Shown here: piece after piece, positions 19,801 to 30,817 of the stretch | Position numbering within the stretch: the first letter of the stretch is position 1 | Layout: each line of letters opens with the position of its first letter | From: Chromera velia | Lineage: Eukaryota; Sar; Chromeraceae | Assembly (NCBI GenBank): GCA_018398765.1 | Contig: JAHBMJ010000798.1 | Span: 32,118 to 96,117, forward strand | Direction of reading: 5' to 3' | Length of the DNA stretch: 64,000 nt | Notes under the pieces: model-generated | Told to the model about the DNA's origin: nothing | What the model saw: the letters and a program-made list of their open reading frames with translations, nothing else | Databases searched by the model: none | Program-made: the position numbers and the translations under genes

Positions 19801-21822
19801 GTAGGAGAGGGGGACGCTAGACGTCTTGGTCGACCTGGCACTGCGGGAGGCACACTCGTTTGGCTTTCCGGGGCCTTTCCGGAACCTCCGTAGACGTGCA
19901 CTGTGGCTGATGCGCCTGGAATCAAACGACGGAATCTTCTCTCTGCCCCTCTGCGGGTGGCCTCTGAGGGCGCATCTGCGAAGAGAATCGGGAGGGAGGC
20001 CAGGGGTGAGGAGACTCTTTGGTCCTTTCCCCTCTCGTCCGCCTCTGCTATCCTCTCTAGTGCCCGTCCTCGTCCCTCATTCCCCTGCTTCGCGCCCTCC
20101 TGTCTCTTCGCATCTGCAGTCTGTTCATCTGCACTTGCGCGTAAAGGAGACCTCGCGCGTCTCGATGGAGAAACACCCCCCTCTGGCCCCCGTCTCTGCT
20201 GAGCCCTGAGCTTTCGGATGAGTACAGACGACGCAGGGGCCTGAAGGGGGGTCACCGTGGAAGAACCGGGAGGATGAACAGGAGAAGCAGATCCCCCCCG
20301 TCTTCTCCTGCCCTCAGGAGCAAACGGATTCGGGGTCAGGGCAGATCCCCTCCCACCCCCATAAACACGGGGGTCTCTCTCTCGGGGCCGGGGGGCTCCT
20401 CCTGGACGCTCAGCACTTTCTTTTCCTTTAGCACCCTTCGAACCCCGTGCACTCTCTGCTGTGTCTGGACCCCCACCTCCCCCTGTCTCCTCCTGTGCCC
20501 CAGGGCGGGCAGGAGCAGAGGCCCCGTCAGACACCAGCAGAGGCAACGGATGCGTGCGGGGGTCTTGCGGCTGGGCAGTTGGAGGTCGATGCTGATTCGT
20601 GTGCTCGGTATGCTGCACAAAAAGGGGGGGGAAGAGAAGGTCAAGGAATCCTCTCTTGACAGATCCAGAGAGTCGATGGAGGAGAAAACAAAAAGAGATA
20701 CGACGACAATGGTGGGAGAGAAGAAACATCCAAAGCAAACACATTCAGCAAAGCAGAGTAATCATGAAGAAAGACAACGACAGACCGGCCTGCCTACCTA
20801 CCTGAGGATGAATGCAGAGGAACACCGAAGCTCCGGGGCCTCCACTCCCCCCCCCTCCTCCCCAAGAATGGAGAGTAGCTGCGTGGCCGGGAAGAGAAAG
20901 AGGTCGAAGACCCTGATGACCTGTTGACGCAGAAGCAGCGGAGCCCCCTATGCCCACACCGTCATCGGAAATACCGGTCGGAGGGAGTTGCAGCGCGTCC
21001 ACCTCCACAGGCACACGATGAATCCCAGACCCTGCCCCACCAATCCCCCCTCCCCTCTGCCTCCCTGCGACCATCTGAGCCTCCATGGCCGTTCTGATTC
21101 TGTCTCTCTGGGTGGGACTCAGGGACATACACACAGCCTCAGCAGGCGCACCAGGGGCATGTGAACGCAACGGGAGGGACCCGGTCGGACCCACACTTCC
21201 ACCTCCTGTCTGCTGGGACCTGCCAGGGCCCAGGGAGGGGGACCCACTCGTCCGGAGGGGCAAAATCAAATCGGGGTCCATGGTCGTCCCAGCCACCCGT
21301 CTCCCAACCCTCGGACCTGGCTCCACTGTCTGCGCATGCCGTCTGGGTCCCCCCGCAGGCCCCACCATCTCCCTGCCCCTCAGCCTGCCTCTTCCAGGAA
21401 GGACTTCCTGCGGGGGGGCATCTAGAAGCCGCACCTGCACCCTCTGCCCCCCTTCCAGACGTTCCACAACCGGACCTCGCCGTGCGGCAGGAGAGGCCGC
21501 CGCTGCCTTGCCGCGACCGGCCTGCTGTGCCTGCGGATAAAGTACATTGAATCCCGTTTTGAACAAACGAATTGATTACTTCTTGAATACAATTGCAGTT
21601 CGAATCATTCGCTGCAGCACTCCAACAATCCCTTCTGGAGACGAAAATCAAGAGACCGCCACCGATCCATGCCGCAAAGGATGTGTGCGTGGGAAGACAA
21701 AGACGGAATAAGATACCAATGCACGCACACACACACACACGCACACACACACACACACACACACACNNNNNNNNNNNNNNNNNNNNNNNNNNNNNNNNNN
21801 NNNNNNNNNNNNNNNNNNNNNN

Positions 21823-21884
<62 letters not shown>

Positions 21885-24359
21885 CTAAATCGAGAGCCAG
21901 ACCTACCTGAGGGGGGGTCTGCCTGAAGTGCGCCCCTGCGCCTCCTCCTCCAGCCTGGAAACGAGACCCCAGCCTGGTAGGGGCAGGGGCAGCCTGACTG
22001 GTTTTGGGCTGTGCTGCAGTGGAGGTGATGGGTAGGTGGGGTCTCGGTGGGGGTTTTGGAATTGGGGCCTTGGACACGCGTGCCTGTGCTGCCGGCGCTC
22101 TTGCCTGGCCGCTGGGTGGGGGTTGGATGGGAGGCGAGTGTTTGGGGGGTGTGACGTTGGACTTGGTTTGGTGGGAAGAGTGAGGGCCCCCGGCTCCGTG
22201 AGAGAGCTGTGGGCTCTGTGCCGGGGCCGGTGGGTCCTCTGGCGGCTGGTCCCGGGCCACCTGGTCGGGGAATAGGGGAGGGGGGTAGACTGGTACTGGG
22301 GTTTTCGGAAAGGTGAGGACGGCACCGTTGTAGGAGTGCACTGCTGGGGGTGGGTTGAATATTTTTGTCCATTGGTCCTTCGGGATGGTGGACAGAGAGA
22401 GGAGGGGCTCTGCAGCTGCAGTGCGTCTGTCGGGAAGGGCGATGGACTCCCTGAGACCCTCCAACTGTCCCAGCGTGTGTCCTGAGGGCTTGTAGTACAG
22501 ACAGAGCTGCTTCATGAACTCCTTCCTGTACGCTTCTGGAATCACTGGACCTTGCTGCAAGGAAGGAGGAGGGGAGGGGAGGGGAGACATGCGAAGGCTT
22601 TTGAAAAGGAGAATAGGATAGACCTAAATGAATTCAGATGTCCTGCTGCAGAGGGAGAGGGGCAACAGGCCTTCGGAAAGGGTCGGCAGGGCGAAACTGA
22701 AGCATATACGCCTGGAACAGGACTACGGAAAACGGAGAGAGAGACATCCGAAACAAAGAAACTTCTATCCACCCAATCAACCAACCCACCTTGATTCTCT
22801 CCTGAATGCTCTTCACTTTGGCGTCGCACTCCCTGCAGAGAGAAACACAAGAAAGAGGAATCATCAATGGACATTTACATACACTCACTGGAACAGTTTT
22901 GCTGCAGCTATCCACACGCTGAGACCCTTACGACTTCCCATTTTTGTTCTCAGGAAACCAAAAATTTGACAGTTCACCTCACTCCTCCACGCTCTCACTC
23001 ACTGACTTGTCTTCTGCCTTCCTCAGGTGTGCCTGCAGGATGAGGTCCTGCTCCACCGTGCACTTGGGCCTCAGGTCGAAGAACTCAATCGAGAGGGCGT
23101 GGTTGGGGTCCAGCCAGGGGTGCTTCAGGGCATCGGCGATGTCCCTGCAGGGGTGACGGAGCGGATCAGACAAGGGAGAGACGGGCGTGGAGTAAGAGAG
23201 CTGTGTGCGGTGGTGGATGCCCAACTGGCAGACCGAAAATTTGTTGTCTTCGAGACACCAGAAGAAAATGAAAGGGCTGCATTGCAGCAGCGGGACAGAA
23301 GATCCCTCTTTCTCTTTCTTGCCACTTTTGAAAAAGAGATTCATTCCTCCAGGATTCTTTCTAATGTTTGTTTGACGATGGATGGCAGAAGTCCCTCTGA
23401 CAGTTTGTCTGTCCACTCTCATTCCTTCCCCTGCAAATCTCCATCCTTCCCAAACAGAAATAAAAGAAAAACAACCGCCTACTCACATCCTTTCGCTAGG
23501 GTCGATCCTCATCAATCTGAGGATGAAGTCCAACGCTTCGTTCGTCCACGGTTTCGAGATCTCATTCCGAGACATCAACTCGCGGATCCGCCCCCTCCGG
23601 AACAAATCGTACCTCCAGTCTTGGTCACGGTCATCACATGACTGCATTCATGCAGAGACAGGGAGGAAAGGTAGAGGATCTGAATGAAATACAAGGAAGG
23701 AGACGTGATCGAGGTCCGACGAACAGCAGCAGACACCAAGGGGCACCCCCCTTAGAGACAGGGAAACAGAACAACACACAGACCAATCAAAATACAACAG
23801 ACAGACAAACCGACGCACCCCCACGATCTGCCGAGCGAAGAGCAGGTAGTGACAGGCCCATCCCAAGTCCCATGAGTCGATTTTCGTCGCCATGTAGGGT
23901 TTCCTCTTGAACACCTCTGGGGGTCTGAACTTCTTCCCCACGCACCCTCTGTAGGGCACTCGCAACTCTCGTCCAGAGGAGTTGCGACGAAAGAGAATGG
24001 CCTGCAGGAAGAAAGAAGGGAGGGAGGGAAAGGAAGGGAGAGCAGCCTTTGTATTTCCCAGCGGGGGAACGACGGACGGATATGATGGTTGAACGACAAA
24101 ACACTGAGAAAGAAGCCCTTTCACTTTCCGCCCACCTCCCATCCCCACTTCTCGCCCTTCCACAGAAGAAAGATGGGGGGACAGCCTAAGAGAGGAAGGA
24201 AAGAAAGGGCATGATGCAGAGGACACACACCCATGCAGCCCTGCAGCCGACCTGTCCAGGATCACAAACTCGCACGGAGAAGTAGAAGGGCCCCCCTCTC
24301 TCTCCCTTCTTGAACAAGAGACAATTCTCCAGGGAGAAGTCCTGCATGGCAAAGTCTGC

Positions 24360-24391
<32 letters not shown>

Positions 24392-26210
24392 CAAAGCAAA
24401 CAAGAGGGAAACACGAGAAAATGAAGAGGCATGCAAATGTGCACGCATGAAACAAATGCGGCAAGCAGTGCGTTGAACTCTTTTCCTTTTCTGGCGTCAA
24501 GATAAGGAGGAAAGAGAACGAAAAAACGGTGTACAGCTCCACGCTAAAAAAAAACAAAAAAAGAGGTGTCACAGAGAGGTAACGGATACGGCAGAATGCG
24601 GTGAGACAACGATGAATGCTGAAGAAGGCATGAAAGAAAGAAAAAGAGACAGACAGAAACGAATGCCTAGATAGCAGAGAAAATGATAGAGAAAACGGGT
24701 AACGGAGACTGATCAGGAAAGTCCAGACAGAGTACCCCTCCTACCTCGACGGTGGCACTCCATGAGGGCTTCTGTGGCCTGTCGAATGTAGAACTTTGCT
24801 TGGGGCTCCGGCATGCCCTGTGGGAAAAGCTTCAGCTGCACCACAAGAGGAGAGGAGAGGAGGGGAGAGAGTAAAACATAGAGGAAAAAATGAAGGGAGG
24901 AAAAATAAAAGAAGGAAAGGTGCCAAGGAAGACGTCAAGACAGGAGGGGTGACTCGACAGCTTCGCAGAGGGGAGCATCTGGAGGAAAGGCAAACAAAGG
25001 GTTGCGTCAAACGAGAAATCTTGATGGCCCCAGCAAACACGGCATCCTGGTTCTTGATCGTTCCTTGTCAAATCAACAGTTTCCCGTCTGCTTGGATGTA
25101 AAAAAACGCTAAGGCGCCTGCTCATTTTGGTGTAGATGGGTGCAGACAGCAAAGGAGGCAAATGGAAGCAAGGGTGAGAAGAAGACGTAAAACAAAAGAG
25201 ACTGACGAGTTCCAGCAGGTCCTCTCCCCTGGCAAAATCAGAGACGACAAAGTGAAAGTTCTCATCATGGAACACCTCCCTGGGGGTTGTCAAGTACTCA
25301 GAGGCAGAGGCCGTCAGGGTGGCAAAGAAGACTTCAGCCAGCGGGGTCTCTGGCAAGTCTGCACGCACATTGATGTACAGCGAAAGATCCAGGAAAGTCA
25401 CTGAGTCGGCGCGCAGGTTTGTCAGAAAGGCAAGCAATGGAAGGCTCTGAAGGGAAGGAACGGAAAAGGGAGACTTCAGAGGTATGCCACTGCTCGACTC
25501 ATACTGGGGGCTGGCAGGGGGTGCTTGTAGGTAGTAGAAGAGAAGCGGTGACTCGAAACCGGAGGACAGATGAAGACTGGGCACTTCATTGCCAGCTTGT
25601 GCTGGACGACTGACCAGTCTCGCTTTCTTTCTTGGCAATCTCCGACTGCACAGAGAGAGGAGGACAGACAGAAGAAGGGTCTCAAAATCAGGGAAGGTTG
25701 AGCAAAAAAGTGATAAAGAGAGAGACGGTGTCGCCACTGCGAGAGGTTGCCTCCTTTATGCTCTTGGTCGCTCATCGCATCTAGTCCGTTGTGAGCTGCT
25801 TCCAAACGGCAGAAGGGGACTCAGGAACAGCAAGAGGAACCGACCTTTGAGAATATTTTGATCGCCACGACGGCACCCGTGGTGAGAGCAACGCCTTTGA
25901 AGACACAGCCGTAGAGACATTGCTGCAGGCAGGAAGACGGGAGGCAGACACGATGCAAGTCAACAGGACAGACACAAGAAAGAGGCACCAAGTTGCTGTT
26001 GTAGAGGGAAAGGAGGAGCTTCCTGAGTCCTGCTGGATTACCTGGATTTCACTGACGAGCCTGTACTGTTCGAGGTTGCCAGTCAGAACGGGCGGAATTT
26101 CTGCAAACAACACAATTCAGAGAAGCATAATTTTTGTGAAGAAGTTTGGCATCCTTCCTTCAGTCGATCAAAGTTGGCTGGAACAGAGCTCACTCACCGA
26201 TTGGAGGCAT
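16842..26210 (-). CDS. Atypical protein kinase with long disordered C-terminal tail
   Basis: Kinase exons read from the start: 26198-26210, 26042-26100, 25845-25922, 25207-25446, 24745-24835, 24252-24355, 23825-24001, 23487-23641, 23003-23144. Their sum is 1,059 nt with consistent phases. Seen: glycine-loop region CLYGCVFKG, VAIK lysine (K46), helix-C Glu in LAEV (E88), hinge FHFVVSDFARG, catalytic loop AMQDFSLENCLLF (D166, N171), VCDPGQ (D192) in place of DFG, then GKKFRPPEV, KIDSWDLG and DPSERM. HRD is MQD, the usual loop Lys is Ser, and DFG is DPG; the Lys, Asp, Asn and Asp needed for ATP/Mg binding remain. The tail (about 22.6 to 16.84 kb) is Pro/Ala/Gly/Ser-rich with poly-Gln near the end (SLTHQQQQQAHN, HYPQQQQQAVY). 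Phases of the exons at about 22800-22843 and 16842-17244 are not settled. A gap at 21767-21822 lies in a tail intron. Substrate unknown. Confidence 0.75.
17489..20610 (-). CDS. Kinase tail, giant low-complexity exon
   Basis: One open frame of more than 1,000 codons on the minus strand, in the same transcript as the kinase. It starts after a 3' splice site near 20600 (VQHTEHTNQH) and ends at LSNGQLGKK before a GTACGG donor at 17488. The composition is Ala/Gly/Pro/Ser/Arg-rich and very GC-rich, with no domain; probably intrinsically disordered. GC bias keeps other frames open too, so frame choice rests on length and on joining to neighbouring exons. Confidence 0.6.
21731..21880 (+). repeat. AC/AG microsatellite around an assembly gap
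   Basis: (AC)n at 21731-21766, Ns at 21767-21822, (AC)n at 21825-21854, then (AG)n to about 21880. It lies within an intron of the kinase gene. Confidence 0.95.
21767..21822. other. Assembly gap (56 N)
   Basis: Run of N inside a CA-repeat; its true size is unknown. Confidence 1.
24356..24391 (-). repeat. TCTG repeat forming a 3' splice-site tract
   Basis: On the sense (minus) strand (TCTG)n runs straight into TGCAG, the acceptor of the exon that carries the kinase catalytic loop. The polypyrimidine tract is thus a microsatellite. Confidence 0.85.
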
Positions 26211-26742
26211 GATCGTTTCTTCTTCCTCTTCTTCTGTGGATCTGTGCGCGCTCTGTCAGGAGGACCGTGACACAGTGAGGGCCACGACTACCAGACCGCA
26301 AATGACAATCAAGATAGGTAAGGTCGACGGTGAAGTTCGGTCGCTGCTCTGTTCAGCGAATCCTCGCCCCTTGAACTGCCACTGTCCTCGCGATCGTGGT
26401 CAGTATATACACCTCCAGAGCTTTGACAAGGTCGCGAGAGGAACGACAGAGCCACTCCCAAGGTCACAACACTGACAAATACACAAAGATGGTGGAGCTG
26501 GGAATGAACTTTCAGTCGGATACAAGTTTTTTGTGGGCGGTCTTCGATCGGAAGGCAATATACGTGAGACTATGGGCACCCCGCTCCGCCCTATATTAAC
26601 AGTTGTCACCGCACACCTCGATCAGCATCAAGGGGCAACTAATCCGAAGGAGAAGCTAGGACAGCGCCAACATGCGCCAACCAGGATGCTGACTGGCATC
26701 TTTGGACATTCGCAACACTTTATTAGCGCGTCGACCTCTTAA

Positions 26743-26945
26743 TTGGGGGGCGGCGCGCGCCGCCTCAATGATTCACCCGGGCCGCGACGGCGGCGCCATG
26801 CATGCATGCACGGATAATTAAAGGAGCTTCGCGGCGGGCCGCGGCTTCTTCTTCTGCGCCGCCGCACGTCAACGCGATCGATCGGCCACGCGAGGGCATG
26901 CATCGACCATGCACATGCATGCATGCATGCATGCATGCATGCGCG
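26743..26945. promoter_or_regulatory. GC-rich palindromic island between divergent genes
   Basis: Contains GGCGGCGCGCGCCGCC, several GCATGCATGCA runs, CGCGATCGATCG and GGCGGGCCGCGGC. It lies between the kinase start (26210, minus) and the ALAS-like fragment (plus). A TATA-like TCTATATACG follows at 27008-27017 on the plus side. Inferred divergent promoter. Confidence 0.45.
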
Positions 26946-27899
26946 GTGACAGGCTCCGGAGCCATGCACTGAGCTTCTGCATCTTCAGACAAGCAGTGGC
27001 TTTCGGGCTCTATATACGGGAATCCCATTTGTCGACACATGTAACCGGGGCATACAAAAGACAGTGTAGGGAGTTGTTACGGAAAAGTCGGCTCTTTCTG
27101 CAGCTGTTTGGAAACGGCCAGGAAACCTCGGAGACGCGGTTTGAGAATAGTGTGCCTGGAATTCCAACTTTTCGTGCCGCCACACGACGACCAGCTCTGT
27201 TCTTTTTTTTCGTCCAATCAGACGTGAGCAGACAAGATCTGCTCTGTCCCGAAGTGTCAATTTCGAGGACTGCGATAGACCCACCTCGGATCAGTCCAAA
27301 TATTGAACCGGGTCAGTGAACTCAACAACACCCTCGCTGACACGTTGCGCGTGCGTGAATGGTCGATCTTGTTTCAAATTGTTTCACCTCTCATGAGACT
27401 TTCGTTTCTTCCTTCTCCCTGCTCTTCTCTTTGGCAGAACCTCGGTTGGTCAATGGGCGTGTCAGAATCCCTGGAGAGGGACGGATCGGAAATCTGCATA
27501 CACGCTGAATCTCAAGCCGAGGCACGTACCTAGCTTTGTTATGTTCTCTCGACAAAATTTCCTGAGCCCTATAGCTCCGAACCCTGACTCCTGTCAATTC
27601 GGTTGATCGACTCTCCATTTCTGTACACCGGATGCTGCCCCCCTTTACCTCTTTCTGCAGGAGCGATTGGCTTCCCTGTGAGTCCGCGACTGGTGGCTTT
27701 GCGTGTAGAGACTGGAGACGAGGGACAGCGAGACAGATCAGAAGGAAGCAACGGCCTCGACCTGGGTGAACGCGTGGAGGAGCACACCCGGTAGCACACC
27801 GCATTGCAACTGGAAGAGGTGAGTGAGATGAATCACTGTGGGAAGGGGAAGAAATCGAAAGAAAAAAAGAGAACATTCTGTACGTCTCTTTAAATTGCT

Positions 27900-28293
27900 C
27901 TCGACCGTATCCAATATTTGCTCATTTCACTCCGTCCGCGCTGAGCTCTCCGCCCACTGGCAAGGCCCCATGCTCTGCCAAACGTGTGGATGCTGTCCGC
28001 TCCTGCGCCCCCAGATTCCCTTTCACGAAAGCCCTCCCTCCTGTGGTCGCTGCCGAAGCCACTGACTTGATCCGTCATCTGAAGGAATCTTCTGCAGAGA
28101 GGGAGCCGCAGCACCTGAAGGTTGCGCAGTTGAAGCACATGCTAAAGTTAAAGAATTTGCCCGTGAAGGACAACCCCTCTCACAGTGTGCTCATCCATGG
28201 GGGGGATGCCGGTCTCTGCAAGACTGTCTCTGACAAGGTGCTCAGCGGCTACGGACTGTACATCCAGCCCATCAACTGCGCCACTGTCCCCAA
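27900..28293 (+). pseudogene. 5-aminolevulinate synthase C-terminal fragment
   Basis: The frame reads VDAVRSCAPRFPFTKALPP at 27986 on, VVAAEATDLIRHLKES, LPVKDNPSHSVLIHGGDAGLCK, and YGLYIQPINCATVPK, followed by a GTAAGT donor at 28294. These match the ALAS stretch just after the active-site lysine (family pattern VRSxAPGFIFTTSLPP, then GIYIQPINYPTVPRG). ALAS condenses glycine with succinyl-CoA using PLP. Upstream, where the PLP lysine loop should be, only a degraded PPTGKAPCSAKR is readable, without a good splice acceptor. Downstream, the expected RGxERLRxTPxPxH exon is not found; the intron dissolves into TCTG repeats. I read it as a gene remnant, but a functional gene with divergent exons is not excluded. 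Confidence 0.55.
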
Positions 28294-28297
28294 GTAA

Positions 28298-28328
<31 letters not shown>

Positions 28329-28812
28329 CGCCTGACTGTATTCCCACCCCCGAGTCCGGATGGAAGCCGAAGGAAGCCGGTGACGATCCACATCCATCCC
28401 ATGTTGATGCCGCAGCCACGGTCAGATGGACCCAGTCCGACTCAGTGCCACCTCGTGAGCGCATTGCTCGGCCCGTGGAAGGTGAAGATAAGAGATCTTA
28501 CGACGACAGCACAACTGCGCCTGTGGGAGCATGCGGTGACTCTCACTCTTGTTGAAAGGTCTGTCCGTCTTTCTGTCTTTCTGTCTGTCTTTCTGTCTTC
28601 CTTTCTTTGTGTCTGTCTGTCTGTCTGTCTATCTCTCTGTCTGTCTCGCTGTCTTCCTCTTGTTGAATGCCTTCATTGAACTCCTTGTTTTGCTCTTGGT
28701 GTGTTCACCTGCAGGGCTCCACCATGAACGGAGGTGCCTGCAAGAAGACCACGTCCACTGCCACTGCCACTGCCATTGCCACCTCTTCCATCCAGGTGCC
28801 CACCACTGTCTG

Positions 28813-28865
<53 letters not shown>

Positions 28866-28888
28866 GTATGTGTGTGTGTGTGTGTGTG

Positions 28889-28933
<45 letters not shown>

Positions 28934-28940
28934 GCTTCTG
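28294..28940 (+). repeat. TCTG/TC/GT microsatellite block
   Basis: (TCTG)n at 28301-28328 directly follows the GTAAG donor; further pyrimidine tracts lie at 28560-28655 and (TC)n-(GT)n-(TCTG)n at 28808-28935. An open stretch at about 28340-28558 (TAQLRLWEHAVTLTLVER) ends at GTCTGTCC and could be an exon, but I cannot identify it. Confidence 0.8.
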
Positions 28941-29658
28941 CTTCTAGCGACATCCCCCACCGAGCTTCCACGCATGACCAAGAGCATCAAAACCCGTCCC
29001 CTTCAGAACAGGAATCCTGAGAGAGAGAAGAGGTTCTGGAGAAGGTTTTCGGCCCCCCCAGCACCGTCGCTCTTTCGGTATGGGACTTTGAGAGTTTCGT
29101 TACCTCCGAAAGAGTCCTCCCGCAAGATACGAAGACACAGCATCAGAAGAATCCCCCTCCGCAGGGGCGCCCCCCCACCCCCCCACCCCCCCACCCCGAC
29201 CATGACGGTGCCGGTCCCCACGTGCAGTTTTCTTTTTGTCTTTTTTCTTTTTTTCTTTTTCCTTTTTCATTTGTTAAGTTTTCTTGTCCTGTATTTGTTT
29301 CTCTTCCTTGTCTTGAGTGGAAGCAGCAGAGGAGTAGCGTGTGAAACCAGTGATCACGTGAAAGTCTGTCGGGAGGTGGAGAGGCAAGGGGCGCTTCACT
29401 CTCACCTTTCGGGCCCCCTGCCCACGTTGTTTGATTGTTGGTGCTGTTCTTTTGTCTTTGTTCTTTCTTTCTTTTTGTCTGTTGTGTTCATGAAGAAAAG
29501 GAGGGAGAAGAAGAAGAAACATATAGTCTGTCTGTCTGTCTCCGAAAGAAAGGAAGCGTTTTTCTGTCTGTCTATCTGTCTGTCTGTCTGTCTCCGAAAG
29601 AAGGGAAGCGTTTTGGAAAAAGTGAAGTGAAGAAAAGACGATATAGTCTGTCTGTCTC

Positions 29659-29695
<37 letters not shown>

Positions 29696-29896
29696 AAAGA
29701 AACATATAGTCTGTCTGTGTCTGTCTGTCTGTCTGTCTGTCTGTCTCGCTGTCTCGCTGTCTTCCTCTTGTCGCATGCCCTCATTGAACTCCTTGTTTTG
29801 CTCTTGGTGTGTTCACCTGCAGGGCTCCACCATGAATGGTTTTGCCTGCAAGAAGACCACGTCCACTGCCACCTCTTCCATCCAGGTGCCCACCAC

Positions 29897-29967
<71 letters not shown>

Positions 29968-30158
29968 CTGTCTGTCTGTCTGTCTGTGTCTCTCTGTCTG
30001 TCTGTCTGTCTGTCTGTCTGTGAGGTGGAGAGGCAAGGGGCGCTTAACTCTCACCTTTCGGGCCCCCTGCCCACGCTGTTCGATTGTTGGTGCTGTTCTT
30101 TTGTCTTTGTTCTTTCTTTCTTTTTGTCTGTTGTGTTCATGAAGAAAAGAAGGGAGAA
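28657..30158 (+). repeat. Imperfect tandem duplication
   Basis: The block at 28657-28820 (CTCTTGTTGAATGCC... through CACCATGAACGGAGG to GTGCCCACCACTG) recurs at 29764-29905 with few changes. The block at 29372-29500 (AGGTGGAGAGGCAAGG ...) recurs at 30023-30150. The copy has lost or replaced the segment corresponding to 28940-29370. A third partial unit (TTGTGTTCATGAAGAAG) is at 30304. Confidence 0.85.
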
Positions 30159-30233
30159 GAAGAAACATATAGTCTGTCTGTCTGCCTGTGTCTGTCTACT
30201 TATCTATCTGTCTGTGTCTGTCTATCTCTGGCC

Positions 30234-30275
<42 letters not shown>

Positions 30276-30560
30276 ATAGTCTGTCTGTCTGTCCGTCCGT
30301 CTGTTGTGTTCATGAAGAAGAAGAGGGAGAAGAAGAAGAAACATATAGTCTGTCTGTCTGCCTGCCTGCCTGTCTGTTTGTCTGTCTGTCTCTCTGCCCG
30401 TTCCTTTTTTTTTGTTTGGTTCTTTCTGTTTGTTCTGTTCTTTTGTCTTTGTTCTTTCTTCCTTCCTTCTTTTCTTTCTTTTTTTTTTTTTTTTTTCCTT
30501 CCTTCTTTCTGTTCCTTTAGTTCGTTCCCTCTTTCCCTTCTTCCCCGTTCTTCCTTTCTT
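29521..30560 (+). repeat. TCTG and polypyrimidine microsatellites
   Basis: Repeated (TCTG)n tracts separated by ACATATAGTCTG and GAAAGAAGGGAAGCG, then a long T/C-only run to about 30560. Open frames reading CLSVCLSV or DRQTDRQT are repeat translations. Confidence 0.9.
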
Positions 30561-30817
30561 CTTTTTTTTCGTCTCACTTTTCTGTCTCTCGTCACTATTC
30601 TGTTCTATCGTACCTACATTCCTTTTGTTCTCTTTCGATCGGGGGTCTCTCGTCACAAAATTCATGGAGCGTTGAGAGGATGCCAATTTTTATTTTGTTC
30701 ACTTTCCAGCCCTTCCTTCGTGCACTTGGCTTCCTGTGTGTGCCCTAATCATTTCAGCGAGTGCATGCGTCCATCGTGCATCTTTGTCTTAATTCACCAG
30801 GTCACTTTACGGAGAGA

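Noticed and set aside
17118-21540. Plus-strand open frames opposite the kinase tail
   Set aside because: High GC content opens several frames at once; they carry no domain and lie opposite a minus-strand gene with consistent exon joins.
24360-24390. CRISPR-like or regularly spaced array among the CAGA/TCTG tracts
   Set aside because: Uninterrupted tandem microsatellites without unique spacers in a eukaryotic intron.
25476-25645. Possible extra kinase exon reading SEIAKKES after a good CAG acceptor
   Set aside because: No donor gives the phase needed to rejoin the kinase frame, whereas direct joining of 25845 to 25446 keeps the frame and already provides helix C (LAEV).
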